Shown here: positions 61,002-64,000 of the stretch, in pieces
Layout: each line of letters starts with the position of its first letter
How positions within the stretch are numbered: the stretch's first letter is position 1
Assembly: GCF_024125445.1 (NCBI RefSeq)
Contig: NZ_JAMXWM010000004.1
Coordinates: forward strand, 1 to 64,000
DNA length: 64,000 nucleotides
Source: Sporolactobacillus shoreicorticis
GTDB lineage: Bacteria; Bacillota; Bacilli; Bacillales; Sporolactobacillaceae
Direction of reading: 5' to 3'
Notes under the pieces: generated by a model
Database searches by the model: none
Seen by the model: only the letters and a program-made list of their open reading frames with translations
What the model was told of the DNA's origin: nothing
Made by a program: the position numbers and the translations under genes

Positions 61002-61898
61002 ATGAATTTTTTTAAGAAAAGGGACAAGCATGTTATCCCCAATCGAGGGAAAACAGCGGTGTTTATGGACTATATATTGGTCATTATCGGCTCATTTATT
61101 GTGGGGATTACATTTAATGTGTTTATGCTGCCGACACATATTGCCTCCGGTGGTGTGGCCGGGATTAGCATTGTCCTTCACTGGACGCTGGGTTGGGCAC
61201 CGTCCTATGTGTTGTGGGGCTTGAATGTGCCGATTTTCGTGATCGGTCTGCTTATTCTGGGCCGCAGCTTCGGATATGTGGATTATGCGATGAAGACTTT
61301 GCTGGGAACAATCGCTCTTCCGTTCGCTGTATTTGTGACGGCCGGAATGCCGGCGGCGACCGACAGTCCGCTGCTCGGAGCGCTTTTCGGCGGAGTCGGT
61401 ACTGGAATTGGGCTCGGCATTGTGTTCCGTGGCCGCGGGTCAACCGGTGGTACGGCGCTCGCCGGACAGATGATTCAGAAGCTCAGCGGTCTGTCACTTG
61501 GTGTGTGTGTTTCGATTTTAGATGGATTGATTGTTTTGACTTCCGCCTTTTTCTTGTCACTCGAAGCCGCGCTTTACGCGTTGGTAAGCATCTATTTAAC
61601 GGCGAAGATGATTGATGTCGTTCAGCTCGGGTTCAATACAGAGAAAATGGCACTGATCATTTCTGATAAGGAAGATGCGATGCGCCGGGCAATTTTGGAT
61701 GAGATCGACCGAGGTGTTACACGTATCAACAGTCAGGGCGGTTACACTGGGGATGAACGCCCGATGCTGCTGACCGTTGTTTCACAGAGCGAGCTGACCC
61801 ATCTGAAGCAGCTCGTCCGCTCGATCGATTCCGAATCCTTCTTCATCATTACGAATGCGACCGAGGTTTTCGGAAAAGGATTTTACCAACGAACATAA
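61002..61898 (+). CDS. YitT-family membrane protein (YvjA-like)
   Basis: A 298-residue protein with five to six transmembrane helices and a C-terminal cytosolic DUF2179 domain. Marks: GSFIVGITFNVFMLPTHIAS, GVAGISIVLHW, GRGSTGGTALAGQMIQKLSG and the tail MLLTVVSQSELTHLKQLVRS with DSESFFIITNATEVFGKGF. Function unclear; several paralogues exist in Bacillus, and this one sits where yvjA does, between prfB and ftsE. AAAAGGAG before the ATG. Confidence 0.9.
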   Translation: MNFFKKRDKHVIPNRGKTAVFMDYILVIIGSFIVGITFNVFMLPTHIASGGVAGISIVLHWTLGWAPSYVLWGLNVPIFVIGLLILGRSFGYVDYAMKTLLGTIALPFAVFVTAGMPAATDSPLLGALFGGVGTGIGLGIVFRGRGSTGGTALAGQMIQKLSGLSLGVCVSILDGLIVLTSAFFLSLEAALYALVSIYLTAKMIDVVQLGFNTEKMALIISDKEDAMRRAILDEIDRGVTRINSQGGYTGDERPMLLTVVSQSELTHLKQLVRSIDSESFFIITNATEVFGKGFYQRT

Positions 61899-61908
61899 GG
61901 AAGACTGT

Positions 61909-61946
61909 TAAGAACGCAGGACGACGGTTCCTCGCGTTTTTATTTT
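61909..61946 (+). terminator. Intrinsic terminator
   Basis: AACGC-AGG pairs with CCT-CGCGTT around ACGACGGTT, followed by TTTTATTTTT. Confidence 0.65.
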
Positions 61947-62247
61947 TCCCTCGATCATTTATTTATTCGACACGATTCGTGCCGTTTGCCATCCGATTTG
62001 AAATTGAAATGTAATAATTTTCATCAATCATTTGAGGCGCATGGATGGTATAATGGTGATTGTTTCATAGGTACATAGGACAGAACATGGGATTCTAAGG
62101 GAACACGAGTCCGGGCATGTTTTCAGTACAGACAACCCTCTTATTCTCGTGCTTTGTGCGAATGATTTACATAGAAAGCTATAATCAGACAGATTTTTAG
62201 GAAGTTTGACAAAAAATGCGAAAAAGGATTTTGGGGGAAGGAATTTT
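61947..62247. other. Intergenic region before ftsE
   Basis: AT-rich, no gene. The cytochrome c551 gene cccB present here in B. subtilis is absent. Contains the presumed ftsEX promoter. Confidence 0.4.
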
Positions 62248-62943
62248 ATGGATGACGTTATTCTGATGCAAAATGTCTGGAAGGCTTACCCGAACGGGGT
62301 TATGGCGCTGAACGGCATTGATCTGTCTGTCAAACAGGGCGAATTTGTTTACATTGTCGGCCCAAGCGGCGCAGGGAAATCGACGTTTATAAAAATGATT
62401 TTTAGAGAATTGAAGCCGACACGCGGCAAAATTTTCATTAATAATAAAAATATTGCGAATCTGAGAGATCGGCAGGTACCGTATTTCCGTCGCAAGATCG
62501 GTGTTGTATTTCAGGATTTCCGTCTGCTTCCGAAGCTGACCGTTTATGAGAACGTGGCTTTTGCGCTTGAAGTTATAGAGGAGCATCCTCGACAAATTAA
62601 ACGACGTGTAATGGAGGTACTTGATCTCGTCGGTCTGAAGCACAAGCTGCGTTCCTTTCCAGATCAGCTGTCCGGTGGAGAGCAGCAGCGTGTATCCATC
62701 GCACGTTCCATTTGCAACCGTCCGCCTGTACTGATCGCTGACGAACCGACAGGAAATCTTGATCCGGAAACATCATGGCAGATCATGGATGTGTTCCGGC
62801 GAATCAACGAGCAGGGGACGACAGTTGTTATGGCGACCCACAACAGAGATATCGTTAACAAGATCAGGCACAGGGTATTGGCACTTGAAGGCGGTATGAT
62901 TGTGCGCGATCAGCAGGAAGGTGACTACGGCTATGAAGATTAG
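62248..62943 (+). CDS. ftsE: Cell-division ATP-binding protein FtsE
   Basis: A 231-residue ABC ATPase that, with FtsX, activates peptidoglycan hydrolases during growth or division. Walker A GPSGAGKSTFIK at about 35-46, Q-loop VFQDFRLL, signature LSGGEQQRVSIARSI, Walker B VLIADEPTGNLDP and the H-loop VVMATHNRD. GGGGGAAGGA before the ATG fixes the start. ftsX overlaps its last 11 bases. Confidence 0.96.
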   Translation: MDDVILMQNVWKAYPNGVMALNGIDLSVKQGEFVYIVGPSGAGKSTFIKMIFRELKPTRGKIFINNKNIANLRDRQVPYFRRKIGVVFQDFRLLPKLTVYENVAFALEVIEEHPRQIKRRVMEVLDLVGLKHKLRSFPDQLSGGEQQRVSIARSICNRPPVLIADEPTGNLDPETSWQIMDVFRRINEQGTTVVMATHNRDIVNKIRHRVLALEGGMIVRDQQEGDYGYED

Positions 62944-63826
62944 AACGTTACGAAGACACGTGAATGAAAGCTTTAAGAGTCTCGGTCGAAACGGTTGGAT
63001 GACTTTCGCTTCGGTGAGTGCAGTTACGGTTTCGCTCGTTCTCGTCGGACTTTTCCTGATGGTGATGTTCAATTTAAATAAAATTGCCGGAGATATTGAA
63101 AGCGACGTCGAAGTGCGTGTCTATCTGGATCAATCGATGACGCAGGCTCAGCAGGACGCTTTGCAAAGGGACCTGAAGGAAGTCAAGAATGTTCAGTCCG
63201 TTCGTTTCCAATCAAAGAAAGAAGGACTGGACAGTTTAATGGAAAGTCTCGGTAACGATAGGCAGAGCTTTTCGGATCTGAAAAAAGAAAATCCGCTGCC
63301 TAATGCGTTTATCTTAAAAACGAATAAACCGGAGCAGACGATCGCTGTTGCGAAAGCGGTGAAGAGCCTTCCGGATGTTACGGATGTGCGTTATGGAAAA
63401 GGGACGGTTGAAAAACTGTTCCGCTTCATCAACATTGCAAGAAACGTCGGTATCATCCTGATTATCGGATTGCTGTTTACTTCCGTATTCCTGATTGCGA
63501 ATACAATTAAGCTGACGATTGTTGCCCGCAGACGGGAGATCGAAATCATGAAGCTGGTTGGTGCGACCAATGCCTTCGTCCGATGGCCGTATTTTATCGA
63601 AGGGCTGGTCATGGGCGTTCTCGGATCAATTATTCCTGTTGTTTTAGTTATGGTTGTGTATCGATTTGCCTATTATAATCTTGGGGGCAATCTGCAACAG
63701 ATGTTCATCCGACTGATTCCTTACCACATCATGACGACGAACCTCAGCCTGCTTTTGGTTGGTATTGGCGGGTTGATCGGTGTCTGGGGCAGCATGAGCT
63801 CGGTGCGAAAATTCTTGAAAATCTGA
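62933..63826 (+). CDS. ftsX: Cell-division permease FtsX
   Basis: A 297-residue partner of FtsE. Helix 1 (WMTFASVSAVTVSLVLVGLF) precedes an extracytoplasmic domain (about 50-165) that talks to hydrolases; three more helices follow residue 170 (VGIILIIGLLFTSVFLIANT with RRREIEIMKLVGATNAFVRW). GGAAGGTGA before the ATG, inside ftsE. In B. subtilis the FtsEX pair controls CwlO and sporulation entry. Confidence 0.95.
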   Translation: MKIRTLRRHVNESFKSLGRNGWMTFASVSAVTVSLVLVGLFLMVMFNLNKIAGDIESDVEVRVYLDQSMTQAQQDALQRDLKEVKNVQSVRFQSKKEGLDSLMESLGNDRQSFSDLKKENPLPNAFILKTNKPEQTIAVAKAVKSLPDVTDVRYGKGTVEKLFRFINIARNVGIILIIGLLFTSVFLIANTIKLTIVARRREIEIMKLVGATNAFVRWPYFIEGLVMGVLGSIIPVVLVMVVYRFAYYNLGGNLQQMFIRLIPYHIMTTNLSLLLVGIGGLIGVWGSMSSVRKFLKI

Positions 63827-63828
63827 GG

Positions 63829-63855
63829 CCACCCGCTAAACCAGGTGGTTTTTCT
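63829..63855 (+). terminator. Intrinsic terminator or attenuator after ftsX
   Basis: CCACC and GGTGG with a 10-nt loop and T-run, two bases past the ftsX stop. Confidence 0.65.
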
Positions 63856-63983
63856 TTTATATCAAGCAGCTTTGGTTTGGTGACGGTCTTCACCGTTCGA
63901 GACAAGTGCACGCCATTGTTGTATGATTAGACCTAAGTTCAGTTTTCCCGGCGAACGATTCGCTGCGGGGAAACAGTGTCATT

Positions 63984-63990
63984 GAGGAGG
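63984..63990 (+). promoter_or_regulatory. Ribosome binding site of a gene starting past the window
   Basis: GAGGAGG lies 10 nt before the window end, ending CAATTCTTTA; the A may begin the start codon of the next gene. Confidence 0.6.
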
Positions 63991-64000
63991 CAATTCTTTA

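Overview
The window reads as chromosome of a low-to-moderate GC, spore-forming, flagellated Gram-positive bacterium of the order Bacillales. The basis is the long stretch in Bacillus subtilis gene order (tagO, a LytR-family gene, yvyE, degS-degU, comFA-comFC, yvyF, flgM, flgN, flgK, flgL, yviE, fliW, csrA ... hag, flaG/fliD/fliS/fliT, hpf, secA, prfB, yvjA, ftsE-ftsX), a YjcZ-type sporulation micropeptide, teichoic-acid linkage genes and strong AGGAGG-type ribosome binding sites. A Sporolactobacillus-like relative is my guess only. I see no rRNA, tRNA, CRISPR array or intact insertion sequence.

Layout. 0-10 kb: metabolic and transport genes (M29 aminopeptidase, GNAT acetyltransferase, YkvI-like transporter, Nramp Mn transporter, tagatose-bisphosphate aldolase, LytR-CpsA-Psr protein) and the relic of an RsgA-like GTPase. 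8-12 kb: an HD-GYP protein with a degenerate B12-binding-like C-terminus, divergent from a sigma-D-controlled motAB pair. 12-19 kb: glycerate kinase, Xaa-Pro peptidase and wall-polymer genes (TagA-like, TagO, LCP). 19-25 kb: YvyE, DegS/DegU and the ComFA/ComFC competence genes. 26-31 kb: a flagellar hook-filament junction operon with two further sigma-D promoters, ending with fliW-csrA.

31-47 kb is an accessory insertion that separates csrA from hag, which are neighbours in B. subtilis. It holds two copies of a module (LysR-type HTH fragment plus a small helical protein of about 113 residues). The second copy is preceded by two tandem SAM-I (S-box) riboswitches and followed by a 79-residue protein that is 48 percent methionine. 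Around these lie an aldose epimerase, an M20 dipeptidase, an EcsC-like protein, a DoxX protein, an MFS efflux pump, a DegT-like PLP enzyme and many gene relics: phage XtrA, YcxB-like neighbour, HicA/HicB, FMN reductase, Rpn-type nuclease, IS30.

47-56 kb: flagellin with a sigma-D promoter and a leader carrying a consensus CsrA hairpin; two AT-rich glycosyltransferase genes, one a GT2-TPR-CDP-glycerol glycerophosphotransferase fusion likely to modify flagellin or wall; then flaG, fliD, fliS and fliT. 56-64 kb: hibernation factor HPF behind a sigma-H-like promoter, secA, prfB with its programmed +1 frameshift, a YitT-family membrane protein and the ftsE-ftsX division pair.

How it fits together: sigma-D promoters at motAB, yvyF, flgM, hag and flaG tie the motility genes into one regulon. 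FlgM (anti-sigma-D), FliW/CsrA (flagellin translation), DegS/DegU and the HD-GYP protein are the regulators. The most unusual content is the SAM-riboswitch-linked small-protein module with the methionine-rich protein at 35.9-37.5 kb.
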